Positions 13,801 through 25,566 are shown, counted from the stretch's first letter. The stretch is DNA of 64,000 bases from Paratinospora sagittata (GCA_035771175.1 CM069608.1:9690019-9754018); one strand, 5' to 3'. The notes: generated from the letters alone by a model not told the origin. Made by a program: numbers and translations.

Positions 13801-14726
13801 TGCAAGGATTTAGTAGTTATTGGGGATAGATAGAATCTCTTTTTTGTTGTTGCAAAGGTTATTGTACTTGTATAGTTGTATTTAAAAAAGGCTGAACATA
13901 TTGAATAAATGAAGGGAATTGTTATCTTTAAGACCCATTTGTCTCACAGAGGCGGAGGTTCTTCTGTAAACCTCTTTATCTGTTCATCATATTCAAAGGT
14001 ACAAACATGAGCTTTTTCTTCAAAGTACATTCTAGAATGAGATACCAAAATGTTACAAAGTAAGCTAGAATATCTTCATAATATAAACACTTATCTTTAA
14101 AAATGGGAACCTAGGATTGGATACTAATGCAACAGTCTCTGTGTTTAAATGCTTTCATTTCAAACATTCAATCCAGATAGAACTGACAACCAAACAAACA
14201 AACTAAGAAATAAAAAAATCGCAACAAGTTGAACCCAATCCAACTGAATAATCCCATTCTCGGAAACCCATAAAAAAAAAAAAAATCGGATTTTTAGGTC
14301 AAACACAGAACCTTTCGATCAAAAGAAACCAACATTTATACACCAGAACTTCGAAACTGGAATCAACAAGAACGCAAATTCAAGATAACCAACTTAAAAA
14401 AAAAAGAGTACCAGAACGATGCTCTTGCAGAGATGATCGATAGAAGCAGCTCCGAGGATATCTCTTCTGGCTTGGAGCGGTCTTTCGTAGTAATCAAGAG
14501 GCACTCTCTTGAACGAGAAATCGCGAGCACCGTTGGCGCGAAGAATCGAAGAGAGGCGCGATTCTGTGGTGGTGGTGGTGATGGCTTCATCGTTGCACTG
14601 ATCTTCTTGCGGTGAGTGGAAATCGAGAGTGGAGAGATTGTGGGATAAATGAGAGATCTCGAGCTCCTTTATCCGATTAAGGATTTGAAGTTGAATTCTC
14701 TCCAGTTCCTCTAAAGCAGTCTCCAT
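4849..14726 (-). CDS. YbaK/aminoacyl-tRNA synthetase-associated (editing) domain protein
   Basis: Five coding exons on the minus strand: 14412-14726, 11327-11404, 11143-11227, 6673-6761, 4849-4992. All junctions are GT-AG and phases agree (lengths 315, 78, 85, 89, 144), giving 236 residues. The N-terminus (METALEELERIQLQILNRI) is a likely helical segment with a Ser/Thr-rich linker. From about residue 55 the sequence matches the plant YbaK/ProX-like deacylase family: RRDILGAASIDHLCKSIVL, then SKYYVVVVQYTARFNAETVK, RLAPEE, GYEHNGVTCIGMRTDVPVIL and finally NPDFFWLGGGE. YbaK/ProX proteins in bacteria hydrolyse mischarged tRNAs; the plant protein is inferred from the shared fold and its substrate is unknown. 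The introns are unusually large (3007, 99, 4381 and 1680 bases) and carry transposon relics, yet all exons are intact. The start is the first Met of the open exon; a CACTGG-free upstream region contains a G-box 64 bases before it. Confidence 0.88.
8911..9243. mobile_element. MITE-like inverted-repeat element in the third YbaK-gene intron
   Basis: About 330 bases bounded by imperfect terminal inverted repeats. The left end reads TAGGGTGTGTTTAATAGGTG and the right end, on the opposite strand, reads AAGGGCATGTTTTATAGCTG, both followed by AGAAAAT. The interior is rich in AGAAAATTTTCT palindromes. No protein is encoded. The GGGTGTGTTT-type end resembles plant hAT-derived MITEs. I could not find a clean 8-bp target duplication, so the superfamily is a suggestion. 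Confidence 0.55.
11591..11868 (-). mobile_element. Probable solo LTR (copia-like) in the first YbaK-gene intron
   Basis: On the minus strand the segment starts TGTTGGAAATCTCG and runs through a TATATAAGG promoter-like box and an AATAAAA polyadenylation-like signal to an end near GATTCTTTACA. This TG...CA layout with TATA and polyA signals in order is that of a retrotransposon LTR. There is no adjacent primer-binding site, polypurine tract or coding region, and no clear target duplication, so it is a solo or degenerate LTR. The left boundary is approximate. Confidence 0.5.
12000..12950 (-). mobile_element. LTR-retrotransposon relic: LTR, primer-binding site and leader
   Basis: On the minus strand a TG...CA segment of about 400 bases (12950 down to 12552, starting TGTGATGTATAATATA and ending ATATCA) is followed by AATTGGTATCAGAGACAAG. 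TGGTATCAGAG is the usual primer-binding site complementary to the initiator methionine tRNA. Beyond it (12541 down to about 12000) lies a short decayed leader/gag-like stretch with no domain I can name. No second LTR is visible, so the element is truncated. It abuts the gypsy fragment that starts at 12951. Confidence 0.5.
12951..13999 (+). pseudogene. Ty3/gypsy chromovirus fragment: integrase C-terminus and chromodomain
   Basis: A plus-strand decayed coding stretch with several stops and frame changes. Recognisable pieces, in order: an integrase tail (EYCYNISWHSPISTTPFEVL, the YNTSxHxxxGMTPFEVLYG region of gypsy integrases), a short LHPVFHVSLLK motif, and a chromodomain-like end (ILDHRVRKGK, then IHWQGYSPADATWE). 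It is followed by an AGGACAAGGGT polypurine-like segment and probable LTR sequence to about 13990. The 5' part of the element is missing; the neighbouring LTR ends exactly where this piece begins. It lies in the first intron of the YbaK-domain gene, in the opposite orientation. Confidence 0.7.
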
Positions 14727-15134
14727 TTTTTATTTTTTCCGTTCTTTCTTTCTCGCTCGTTGTTCTACGGACTAAAGGTCACTCGCCAGCACGTGCCATC
14801 GTTTTTTTTTTTTCTTTTTCCAATTTTTAAGACCTCACTAAATAATTTAATTAAGTAAAAATTTGAAAAACGATGTTTTATCGTGAAAATATTATATTTT
14901 ATTTATAGATTTTTAAAAACCATCTTTGAGTTTTAATAACTAAACCCATTTTTTATTATTGGCCAACTCTAAAAAGTAGATAGAATTTCAGGAAGAGGTG
15001 ACCTCAAAGACGTAGAAACGAAATGAAAGAGGTGATGAGAATATGAAGGACCGAAGATGGGTCTCCTAACTTTCTAAGTTCACACTTATACATCTATAGA
15101 TCTTACATTAATCTATATGATTTAAATTATTATC
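14727..15134 (-). promoter_or_regulatory. Upstream region of the YbaK-domain gene with a G-box
   Basis: A perfect CACGTG palindrome (G-box, recognised by plant bZIP and bHLH factors) is at 14790-14795, about 64 bases upstream of the start codon at 14726. A pyrimidine-rich TTTCTTTCTCGCTCG run lies between. No clear TATA box was found. The rest, to 15134, is AT-rich with no recognised feature. Confidence 0.4.
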
Positions 15135-16205
15135 GTATTGGACCCTTTGGATGAATGTTTATGATTTAAACGAAACGTGTAAATCGAAGAAAGAAAATCT
15201 CTCGGACTAGGGACTGCTGCCCCGCGTACCTGAAAGCATTTTTCATTGACTACAAAACATATATATAATATTATTAGAAGCTGGTTTGGGCTGTTTTCAT
15301 GAAATATTTTACTGTCATCACATAGAGAAAAGACTAGTTCAAATGAAGAAACTCAGCTTCTAAATTAGTTGACTACGTCCTAATTAAAAGGTTTGAAAGA
15401 TTCATGAATAATTAAAACTTCAGCATGAAGACCCAGTACCACATTTGGAAAATGGTTGTTCTATATCTCACCTGCCATTCCACACAATATCCAAAAAAAA
15501 CATGAAGAAACAATTCCTCCTTCCTCTTCTTCTTCTTCTTCTTCTTGCCATTCTTCTACTCTCATCGATTCATCCTGTCACTGGTAATTATACTTATTAA
15601 ATCTAATTCATTTTCTTTTCTACGGAACCAAAAATCTCCACTCCAATGCTTAATATGTATTAATGTGGTTTACTTTCATGTACAGGACTACGTATAGGGA
15701 GGATCCCCTTTCTCAGCCACCCCCGCCACCACCACCACCGATCACCACCACCGCCACCACCTCCAATGCCTATTTTCCAATTACCATAGGAGCCACCGCT
15801 GTCACCATCACCATCACCGTCACTGTCACCGTCTTCACTCTTCCCTTGATGAATGATAAGTTATTTAATGTTATATATGGCTTGGTACGTTTTTGTTTCT
15901 AATTAATAATCATTTGGTAATAACCAAGTACATATGTGTTTGATTAATGCTTGATTATAATTATTTGTTGGAATTTTTCAACAGCTTTTGTAAAGTCCTC
16001 TTCTATTGGATTACATTTGGAGTACGTGAGAGCCAATGGTAAAGACAAGAAGATGATGATGTCATGCAAGTGAAGCATACAGGATTGTGAATGAATGTGT
16101 CTATGATTCAAGTGTCTCATAGCTTCAAATTTGAGAAGAACAATAATTCTTTTATGTCTTAATTTTGTATAATTTATATTTCCATCTCTTAATAAAATAT
16201 TTGAT
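15135..16205 (+). repeat. Left copy of a direct locus duplication (partner at 27148-28643)
   Basis: This segment is nearly identical over long runs to 27148-28643. Shared blocks include GACTACGTCCTAATTAAAAG, the 5' leader ending AATATCCAAAA, both exons of the secreted-peptide gene, the intron after it, and the 3' end with AATAAAA. The copies are in the same orientation about 12 kb apart. The right copy also contains a polyA retroposon (27207-27496) that is absent here. Outside the boundaries the sequences are unrelated. Confidence 0.85.
15502..15789 (+). pseudogene. Small secreted proline-rich peptide, left copy, prematurely stopped
   Basis: Exons 15502-15583 and 15686-15789 (GT-AG intron 15584-15685). 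Exon 1 encodes a leucine-rich signal peptide (MKKQFLLPLLLLLLLAILLL, then SSIHPVT). Exon 2 continues GLRIGRIPF, a His/Pro stretch and a run of seven prolines, then PMPIFQLP and a TAG at 15787. In the right-hand copy the same position is TCG (Ser) and the frame goes on through four Ser-Pro repeats. After the TAG the Ser-Pro repeats are still legible here (15790 to about 15850), so this is a one-base nonsense change in a recently duplicated gene. The third exon-like block (from 15986) is also disrupted relative to the right copy by small insertions. The product family is not recognised; the Pro-run plus Ser-Pro repeats suggest a cell-wall or arabinogalactan-type peptide. Confidence 0.55.
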
Positions 16206-16469
16206 TTTCTAGTTTTTTTATTATCAAGTGTTAACGTGGAGTACTGTTTCACATATTTCTTCTTCTTCTTCTTTTTTTCCTTTTTCATTCAGTTTAAAAG
16301 AAATTTTAGTAGAATAAATTGCAAGAATATTGGATGATGAAAAAAAAAAGCTAATATTACACAAATATCATAATTTTCATCATTTATAAAACTCTTTTAA
16401 TTTCAGCTAAGCAAATTGGTTGATACTTTCTTTATTTTTGGAACAAAAATCTAAAGCTCAAGGACTTTG
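16206..16469. other. AT-rich spacer
   Basis: Short spacer between the duplicated locus and the copia element at 16470. It contains a CTTCTTCTTCTTC run at about 16258-16272 that produces a lysine-rich chance frame on the minus strand. Nothing else is seen. Confidence 0.4.
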
Positions 16470-19341
16470 TGTTATTTACGGTGTGACTCGTTCCAACTAT
16501 TGGATTATTTATATTTGTGTATTAGTTTCTTAGTCTAAATTGAGAATTTTTCTATTTTGTGTTAAAAACTAATATTTTGTGTTGGAAAATAATTCTTACA
16601 CCCTGTATTATATATATTCTCATTGAGGTGTGTGTTAGATGCGTGAGAATTTAGATTTGTGTGTGAGCACTTGTGATTTAATGGAATTTGTTTTAGATCT
16701 AATTATAGATTGTAACCTATTTGCATTTTCTCATTAGTGGATTGATTTTCATATCCTGTGGATGTAGTTATATATTCAACGAACTTCGTAAATCTTTATG
16801 TGTTCTTGCTAGTATATTTTTTTACACTCGTTTGGATTCGTTTGGATCTGTTTGGATCGTTTGATTTGTTTAGGTTTGCGCATTTGATATTTGGCTGTCG
16901 TTTTCGCTCCGCTCAATAAATTTGTATCAGAGCTTTTGGTCAGAGAAGTTGTCGTTGTGGGTATTGGACACTACCTTGTTTAGAAGATTGTTGTCATAAC
17001 GTCCGTAGTTGTAGAGTGGGTTACCAACACTGCACGTCTCTTCTCCGTGTTAATACCGATCGTGTTTCCGCGGTTGCGTTGGAGACGTCAACAAGGTTAT
17101 TTGAGAGCTTGTTTGTTAAGTGACCCCAGGAGCACCAAAATCAAGCCGGGAGTAAATCTGAAATTTGGGTTTGATTTGAAATCTTTACTTTGGTGTTGCA
17201 AGATACTTGAATTAAAAAATTTGGTGATTATTTTGGATTTGCATCCTGCATCTGATTATTTTGGATTTGCATCTTGCATCCTGCGAGTGATATTTGATTT
17301 TGGAATTCAGAACAAATTGGGGTGATTATTTTTAATCACTTGGATTTTAGATTTATTAATTTGGGTTTCTTTTGGAACTGGGAGAAACTTTGACAATTTG
17401 TTCCTGTGGCAACTATTATGGCGAGCAATATTAAGTGTGTATCGAATGTAAAGTTTGAGGTGGAAAAATTTGATGACAAGAATGATTTTGACATGTAGTA
17501 AGTACAAGTCCGAGACATCTTGATACAACAACGTTTACACAAGGCTTTAAAGGGCCAAAGTGGAAGATCAACAGTTATGTCAGATGAAGATTGGACAAAA
17601 TTTGATCTACAGGCATACAATACTATTAGATTGTGCTTGACGAATAGTGTCAGGCACGAGAAATCAGTTGCATCACCCCGGTCTAAGTTGGAAAGCCTGT
17701 ATATGACCAAGTCTCTCACAAATATGTTGTATACGAAGAAAAAGTTGTACATGTTCCGGATGAAATAAAATACAACTATGAATGAACACCTTAATTAATT
17801 TAACAGAATTGTTGTCGATCTGTTAAATATTGGCCAGAAGGTGGATGACGAAGATAAAACTCTACTCCTTATTTGTTCAGTCCCTAAGTCATATGAACTC
17901 TTGGCCACTACTTTGCTTTATGGGAAGGAGATCTAGACTCTTAGTTTTGATCATGTTTTGGCTACGCTTCTTTCGAATGAGATAATAAAGTCTCTAGTTA
18001 ATGATCCTCAGGGCGGAGGGTCTAATTGTAAGGGATATCTCATAATAGAGGCAATCTGGTGAGTATGGTATATCTCGATTCAAATCGAGAGGAAAATCTT
18101 TAGAGAAGAAGAATTTGTCAAAAGATGAATGCGCATTTTGTTACCAGAAAGGGCACTGGAAGAAGGACTGCTTGAAAATATAGAAAATGAACAATGTCAA
18201 TACAAATGTTGCACATGTTAAGGATGATACAAGTTCTGATTTTGTTCTGAGTTGTTCATCATTAGTATGTCGATCTAATGAATAGATCTTAGATTCAGGT
18301 TGTACTTATCATATGTGTCCTAACAAAGATTGGTTTTCCAGTCTTGATGAGTTTGACAGTGCTTCAGTTTTTATGGGTAATGGCAATACCTGTAAAACGA
18401 AAGGGATAGGTACAATCAAGTTGAAATTGCATGATGGAACAATTAGAGATTTGACAGAAGTACGGTATGTGCCAAATTTGAAGAAGAGTATCATCTCTGT
18501 GGGTGTATTGAAATCTAAAAGCTTCAAAGTTACCATTGAAGTTGGTGTTCTGAAGATTTTGCAGGGTGCATTGGTGGTGATAAAAGGAACAAGGAAAAAT
18601 AACTTGTACTTCTTGCAGGGGAGTATAGTTTTAGGTGGAGTTGGCATAGTTGACAAGGTTCCTGCTTGTGAGTCTCTACGGTAGTCGGAGTTAGTTGTAG
18701 CTAAGGGACAAAGATGGAAAATTAAGCGATCTGTACATTTTGTAGATATGGTAGCAAATGCATTCCCAGTTGTTGCAGATGGTATAAGTGGTAGGCATAC
18801 CACTTATAAGGATGTCATTCGAAGTTGAGGGCCTTCGGGCATATGTGGAGATGAGAATTTAGTATTGGGACAATATGGTTGAAGTGGCCCTTGCCAAGGT
18901 AGAGATTGTTATATATAGTATGGTTCGTTCGAACCATTGAGTTATTTTAGCTTCTTAGTGTATTAGTTTCCTAGTCTAAATTGGGAACTTTCCTATTTTG
19001 TGTTGAAAACTAATATTTTGTGTTAGAAACTAACTTTAACACCTTGTATTATATATACTCTTATTAGGGTGTGTGTTAGGTGTGTGAGAATTTGGATTTG
19101 TGTGTGCACACTTGTGATTTGAGGAATTTGTTTTAGATCTGATTATAAGTTGTAACCTATTTGCATTCTCTCGTTAGTAAATTGATTCTCATCTCCTGTG
19201 AACGTAGGTGTATATTCATCAAACCACATAAATCTTTGTGTTCTTGCTTGTGTGTTTTTTTTACATTCGTTTGATTCATTTGGATCGTTTGATTTGTTTG
19301 GATTTGTGCATTTGATATTTGGCTTCTGTTTCTGCTATGCA
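16470..19341 (+). mobile_element. Internally deleted Ty1/copia retrotransposon
   Basis: Two related LTRs flank a short interior. 5' LTR: 16470-16914. 3' LTR: 18907-19341. Both start TGTTAT and end in CA, and share blocks such as TCCTATTTTGTGTTGAAAAC and a TTGTATTATATATACTC promoter-like part. A primer-binding-site-like TTTGTATCAGAGC follows the 5' LTR at about 16921. The interior holds a gag remnant and the start of pol only: reverse transcriptase, RNase H and integrase are missing. No matching 5-bp target duplication was found, so one end may have been altered. Confidence 0.8.
17417..18780 (+). pseudogene. Decayed copia gag and protease
   Basis: Gag begins near 17417 (MASNIKCVSNVKFEVEKFD) and is broken by stops at about 17491. 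It continues in the frame starting near 17520 (ALKGQSGRSTVMSDEDWTKF). A CCHC zinc knuckle, C-AF-C-YQKG-H-WKKD-C, is at 18130-18171. An aspartic protease motif, LDSGCTYHM, follows at about 18289-18315, then a GAG-pre-integrase-like region up to about 18684. The coding sequence then stops and the 3' LTR follows at 18907, so the rest of pol has been lost. The residues match copia gag proteins; the element could only have moved with proteins supplied by others. Confidence 0.75.
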
Positions 19342-21745
19342 TAACACTTCGTTTCCGATTATTTGAGATTATTTAGTGTTTAGAAGTTTTCAATTATTTC
19401 AATTGGTATGTGAGCATTTCTTGATTTGTCCTTAAATTGGTATTTATTATTGAGAAATCTAGTTTTGAATTAAAATCTCCAATGTTGTTTTCTGTTGCAT
19501 ACGATATACAAACTTCCATATGATTAGGCCAAAACATTTTTTTTTATCTTAAGTTTATATATAGTTTTTTTTTGTCAAAGTATCATTCCATTTCCATAGA
19601 AAACTCCAAACATGGAGTACATCATGCCACTCGATATAAGTACACACTAAAACATGATACAGGCACAACTATGAACCCAAAAACTCATTAGAATATGGGT
19701 AATACCTGACAACTAAAAGGTAGAACCCTAGTATCAAGGGAATAAAACCCTAACAACAATAGGGTAAAACCTCCGCAACAATGGATAAATCCAATAACAG
19801 GAGGACATAGCCTCATAACAAAATTCTCGTATTAACCTAGATCTTGGACAATAAAATGACCAGGTGTGGGGAAAATTATCAAAACAAAGAAACAAAAGCA
19901 AAAAACTTGAGCACCGATGTCTTTAGATAGCAAGCACTGACGAAGGAACAATAATGAGAGGAGAGATTAATGGCGAGAGAGATGGAGAGCGGCAAGTGGC
20001 GAGAACGACATCCGATGATGAGAGAAGAATAGTGAGAATTGGAGAGCGGCAAGAGCGATGTTCGACTATGAGAAAAGAAACAACGAGAGATATGCAGCGA
20101 GCAGAGACAACGAGCAAATGGAGATGAGTTGCGGGAGAGACAGTTCATAGAGGGAAGAACGATGAGAGAAGAGGAGGGAGATGGATGGCTCTGCTGCTTA
20201 GGGTTTTGAAAAACCCTAAACGGCAGAAAAGCTACGCAATTAGGGTTTTTCCTTTCTTGTACAATTAAATGATCTTTTTTCACTCAGTGGACTGATCATT
20301 AAGGTTTGATTAAAATTGTTGAATATGTGATGGACTACAATTGCATAAAAATCCAGACGAGTAATAATCATATCTTTAATTAAGAGAGTTCTTACTTGGT
20401 AGGATTTTTATTGGAGTAAAGCAAATGTATGAATTATATAATTTAGAATAATCTTTGGTTCCAAAAGTGTTGATTATTTGAACATTATGTCATTAAGTAT
20501 ACTTGGTTTAATTGTTTTGATTAAGAGAACTTGTGGCATGTTATAATCTTTACTCCTAAGGTAGATAACAACGATACATTTAGACTCTGTTAGAATCTCA
20601 TTAATATCATCCATCTCATAAGTATCATACCATATTTCATCAATCCAATCATTGTTCGTATGTTTTTTTATAATAATGAATAGATCTCTTTACTTGGACA
20701 TCTTAGATGTCCCATATTTCATTATCCATTTTCTTTTCTTTTTTTGTGCGAATCCACTAATTTATGTTGCTTCCATAGTATATTGATGAAATTACTATTT
20801 TACATATTTTTTCCTTTATTTTTAGTGCTTTTAATTTAAGAAATAAAAGAAAAAAATTAAAAAAATTCTTTAGGTCACATTTTTATGTTTTTAGGTCAAT
20901 TTACACATTTTAGGCTATTTTAAAAGTGTTTTTTAGAAAAAATCTTTGTGTCGCATTTTCTTAGGAATTAGGTTGTTGATTTTTTATTTTTTGACTGAGA
21001 GTTGAAAGTAATTTCAAAGGTTCTAAATATCATTTTTTTCTAAAGAGTAGGAGGTGTAAGTAACTTAATCAACTCGATCCGACCCAACCAAACCTGACCA
21101 TTTCGGGTAAGGTTGGGTCGTCGAGTTTAAGGCCTAGGTTAGGTGGGCCTTTTGTAAACCCAATATGGTTAGGTCAGGCCTCGAGTTGTGTTTCTGCATC
21201 GTTGGTGAAAACACAATTTCTAGTTGCGTTAAAAATTAAAATGGTGATTTAATGATATACACTTGAAGATATAGATACATGTGCGGGTTTATGTGAGATT
21301 GACCTTTCTTCGAACAACGGGGAGGTGCTTTTGAGAGACATAGTGAAGCCAATACCGACCTGGAAGACGAAGGTTTTTTGGTGCAAAACGGCTAGGCATC
21401 AATTTGTGTATATCTAAAACTAAGTTTGATGCTTGCCTTCAGCAACTATAGAAACAAATCTCGCCAAACTTCTCTTTCTTTTGGTGCGTTCTCTATCTGC
21501 TTCATTCCTTTTTTCTTTTGTCTCTGGCAAGAAACATGTAATTAGAGAAGAATATGTACCCACATCCACATGTTGCTTAGAGAGAAATGATCAAACGATG
21601 TTTTTTCTTCTTCATCGTCTTAATTTATTTTTTCTTCTTCTTTGTATGCAAGAGAGATGAGATAGTTGTAAGCAACATAAGAGATCATAGCTGGTTCTTG
21701 GTTTTGTTCATTCTCCTTTGTAAACGTTTATTTTTCTAGGAAATG
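19342..21745. other. Spacer with uncharacterised repeats
   Basis: No gene is recognised. 19870-20270 is a GAGAGCGGCAAG-rich stretch with two related subunits; the long minus-strand open frame there is Ser/Leu-rich low-complexity and looks like chance. At 21080-21120 a perfect 10-bp inverted repeat (CGACCCAACC / GGTTGGGTCG) sits inside a longer imperfect one bounded by AACTCGA/TCGAGTT, a palindromic motif seen in plant repeats. The target duplication AAATG of the next element is at 21741-21745. Confidence 0.4.
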
Positions 21746-22073
21746 TAACAAAGTTTGAAAAAAGAGAAGAACAAAAGAGATGAAACTTCTCTAGAAGCTG
21801 CTGAAAAAACAGAGTAGCAGTCTTCAATGAAAGAAACTCAGATCAATCTGATCTGTAGCTTCATCAGTATATTTATTGGCATTCTCTATTCCTTACATAG
21901 AGCGGACCACAGAGGAATACAACTCCTTAAATCTGTTACAACCATCTAACTATATGTACACTTGTCACAAGATAACTGGACATAGATACAACAATATACA
22001 ACTGCACTACTTGATACAAACGATTATAACAACTTAGCTAACTAACTATTTAACAGAATCTTGTACTTTGTTA
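21746..22073 (-). repeat. 3' LTR of the copia element
   Basis: 328 bases, plus-strand ends TAACAAAGT and ACTTTGTTA, a perfect 9-bp inverted pair. Homologous to 26326-26657 throughout with small differences. The polypurine tract is at 22074-22083 on the element's upstream side. Confidence 0.88.
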
Positions 22074-22083
22074 TCCCCCCACA

Positions 22084-25000
22084 AGCTAAAGGGTGAGGAC
22101 AGAATCTTGAGCTTGGATTTCAGACAAAGGAAACGAGAGCTAAAACGTACTTTGGTGAGAATGTCAACCAATTGATAAATAGAGGGAACATAGTGAATTT
22201 AAAGTCCACGCCGAAGAACTTTATCTATCACGAAGTGAGCATCGATTTCGATATGTTTCGTCCGGGCATGGAGAACCGGATTTGTAGCTAGTGACACAAC
22301 ACTCTTATTGTCACATCAAATGATAGGAGCTTGGGGAGAAGCACAACATAACTCTTGAAGAAGACCCTACACCCAAGAGAGCTCGGCAGTGATATTAGCA
22401 AGAGAGCGATATTCACTCTCGGTGCTGGAACGTGAAACAACTGATTGTTTCTTCGAGGACCAAGATACAAGGTTAGATCCCAAATAGACAAGATAGCCGC
22501 CAGTAGATCTACGATCATCAACCGAGCTAGCCCAATCGGCATCGGAGAACGCGTCAAGTGTAAGTGAGGAACCAGATGAATACTAAAGACCGTCATATAT
22601 TGCCCCTTTCAAATAGCGAAGGAGGTGCTTGCATGCCTGCCAATGAACGGTAGTAAGACAATGTAAAAATCGACTAAGCTTATTTACAAAAAACACAATG
22701 TTTGGTCGAGTAATCAACAAATATCGGAGTGCTCCGATGGTACTTTGATATAATTGAACATCATGGAAAAGATCACCATTTTTCAAAGAGAGGGAAACAT
22801 TTGTAGATGTCGACGAAGAAATTGGTTGAGCACCATCCATCTTTGTCTTCACAAGTAGTTCAACAATGTACTTTGACTGAGAAAGAAACATACCCGAGCC
22901 ATTACGATGTACCTCAACCCCAAGAAAATAGTGTAGAGACACCAAGTCCTTAAGAGCAAATGACTAATTCAGCTTATGAACCAATTGAGATATAAACGCA
23001 ACGTCATTTCTTGTTAATAAGATGTTATTGACATACACAAGCAAGATAACTAATTGAGTTGTTGTATGAAATATGAAGAGAGAATGATCAGACTTTGTAT
23101 GAGTGAAACCCCATGATAACAATGTGGTTCGAAGCTTATCAAACCACGCACGCGGAGCCTGTTTTAACCGTATAAAGCTTTGTTTAATTTACACACATAA
23201 GAAGACTTCTTGTCATCAATAAAACCAGCAGGTTGAGACATATAAACAGTCTCCGAAAGAACACCGTTTAGAAACGCATTATTGGCGTCAAGTTGACGAA
23301 CATCCCAACCATTAAAAATAGCAAGAGCAAGTCTTATTGTAATCGATCCTTGGAGTTTGGTGAAATCTCTTAGCTACAAGCCTTGCTTTGTAGCTTTGTA
23401 GCTTTGTAGTGTTGTATGCTCCCATCCGCATTGAGTTTTGTCTTCAAAACCCATTTGTTTCCAACCAAGTTCATAGATGGATCAAATGGAACAAGATCCC
23501 ATCTGTTGTTCTTTATCAAGGCTTTGAATTCATCTTCTATATCCAACTTCCAATGAGGAGTGGATAAAACAACATTAACTGAAGTCGGCTCAGCTGGAAC
23601 AGGGGACACAGATAAAGATGATTAGTGACTACATAGGATTTGGGTTTATACCGTGTTTGGATCGGGTGATCATTGGATGAGTTGAAGATGAGGCAATTGT
23701 AGGTGCGCCTTGAGTGGTGGCAGTGGTTGTATTATTGGAGAGAGAAGTATCAGTAGGAGAAGGAGATGTGTCAGTGGGAGGAGAAGATGTGGTTGTATTA
23801 TTGGAATGAGTTTGAGCAGTATAATTAGGCTGCAAAGGCACCAAGTCATGTGTGGTTGGAGTTGTAGAAAAGGAAAATGTAGATGATCCTGAAGTTGCAG
23901 ACAACGTAGAAGAGGACAAGCCCTTTGAGAACCCTTTGGCAAATGGAAATAGAACCTCATTGAACACAACATTCCGAGAAATAAACTATCGACCTAAGGG
24001 ATGAAGACATAAATATCCCTTTTGAGTGCTTGAATAACCAATAAACACGCACATTTCAAATCGAAACTGAAGCTTGTTTGCATTGTAAGGGCGGAGATAT
24101 GGATAACACGCACACCCAAATGAACAAAGATAATTATAGTCAAGAGCATGCCCAAATAACCTTTTATATGGTGAAATGCTACCCAATGAGGGTGTAGGAA
24201 GCCTATTAATAAGAAACACCGTTGTATGGAATGCGGACCACCAAAATGAAATAGGCATAGAGGCATGAGAAAGCAAAATGAAGCCGATTTCAACAATGTG
24301 ACAGTGTTTGCGTTCGGCACGCCCATGTTGTTGATGTGTGTGGGGGACAAGGGTGCTGGAACGGTATACAGAAATCATCAAGACTCTTTTGAAATGGCCT
24401 GTACTCTCCACCCCAATCAAACTGAATGACTTTAATGAATGTATTAAACTGATTTTCCACAAGCTTCTTAAAAGAAAGAAAAGTCGATAGGGCTTGAGAT
24501 TTCAATGTCAATGGATAAATCCATGTAATTAGTGAATAATCATCAACAAAATGTATATAATACCAATAGCCTTCATTAGAAAGAGTTGGAGTTGGACCCC
24601 AAAGATCTGTATGGATTAACTCAAGAACCTTAGAAGTCTTGTTCATAGCTAGATGAAACAGGAGAGCATGGCTTTTTTCTTGTTGACAAGCATCACAAAA
24701 TGTAAAATCAGTAGTAAAGTTTTTGATAGCATTCTTGTGCAAAATATTACGCACAGTGCGAGCCATAGGATGTCCTAGCTTATGATGCCAAATATCAACA
24801 GAAGAAACAAAGAAACTAGTAAGTGAATCACACACTTTATTCATACCACTTGAAACATTCGACTTAGAACAAGTAGGTAAGAAGCTATCACACTTATTTG
24901 TAGCAGAAGTAAAAGAATTGAACATTTCAGTATGAAAAGCAGCAAGTGCAGAACTATTTGAATTACTTATACCAGAAAAAGTTTCAGCATGATGTTAACC

Positions 25001-25566
25001 TTGAAGCACTGAGGCAGCTGAACCAAGAACATACAAGCCATCTTTAAGCGTTCCCAAGAGAAGCACCCTCTTTGATGTTTGTCCTTCACAAAACAACAGT
25101 TAGCATGGAACTCCACAAAAACATTATTATCTTTGGTTAACTTGGACACACTAACCAAGTTTTTTGTTATTTCAGGAACTCTAAGAACCGAATCAAGAAA
25201 ATAGTGTAGAGTTGGTTGGCAAGGAAGAAACACCAACATGAGAAATATCTAATTTCTTACCATTTCCAATGATCCATTGTAATCTGAGGCTAAACTTAAG
25301 TTGTTGAAATCAGCTTTAATATGGTTTGTGGCGCCACTGTCAGCATACCATGCTACATCATTGAACACTTCCGGTGTAGTAATGTAGGCAGCCGGACCAT
25401 AATTGAATCCCTATGGATTCTTGTTGAAATTTTGAGAATGAGAAAAGGATGAAGGTTGATATGCTCTATCAAATCGGTAATAACAGACTGATCCTGAATG
25501 ACCTGCATTCATGCAAACTTGGCAAACCAATATGTTGCCAGAATTGCGACCACGAGAAGCTCATTT
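22084..25566 (-). pseudogene. Decayed copia pol (protease, integrase, RT, RNase H)
   Basis: Read on the minus strand. A CCHC knuckle (C-QV-C-MNAG-H-SGSV-C) at about 25490-25532 closes gag. The protease motif WYADSGATNH is at about 25328-25357. The pre-integrase H/C region is WHHKLGHPMARTVRNIL. Integrase shows HTDLWGPTPTL and FVDDYS, then QFDWGGEYRPF and HGRAERKH. Reverse transcriptase pieces include NRWDLVPFDPSMNLVGNKWV (23370-23609) and FLGVEVHRNGSGMFLSQSKY (22583-22945). RNase H follows at about 22130-22590 ([30 protein letters not shown]). There are many stops and frame changes. The RT active-site YVDD reads YVNN (about 23023-23040), which would abolish catalysis. A Ser/Thr-rich linker (23629-23967) lies between integrase and RT. 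Confidence 0.85.

Noticed and set aside
15944..16288. Lysine-rich open frame on the minus strand
   Set aside because: Comes from a CTTCTTCTT run and overlaps the duplicated 3' block; no homology or conserved pattern.
19879..20283. 134-codon minus-strand open frame
   Set aside because: Ser/Leu low-complexity from a GAGAGCGGCAAG repeat; no domain, no codon-bias signal.
23629..23967. Ser/Thr-rich open frame as a separate gene
   Set aside because: It is the linker between integrase and reverse transcriptase of the copia element.
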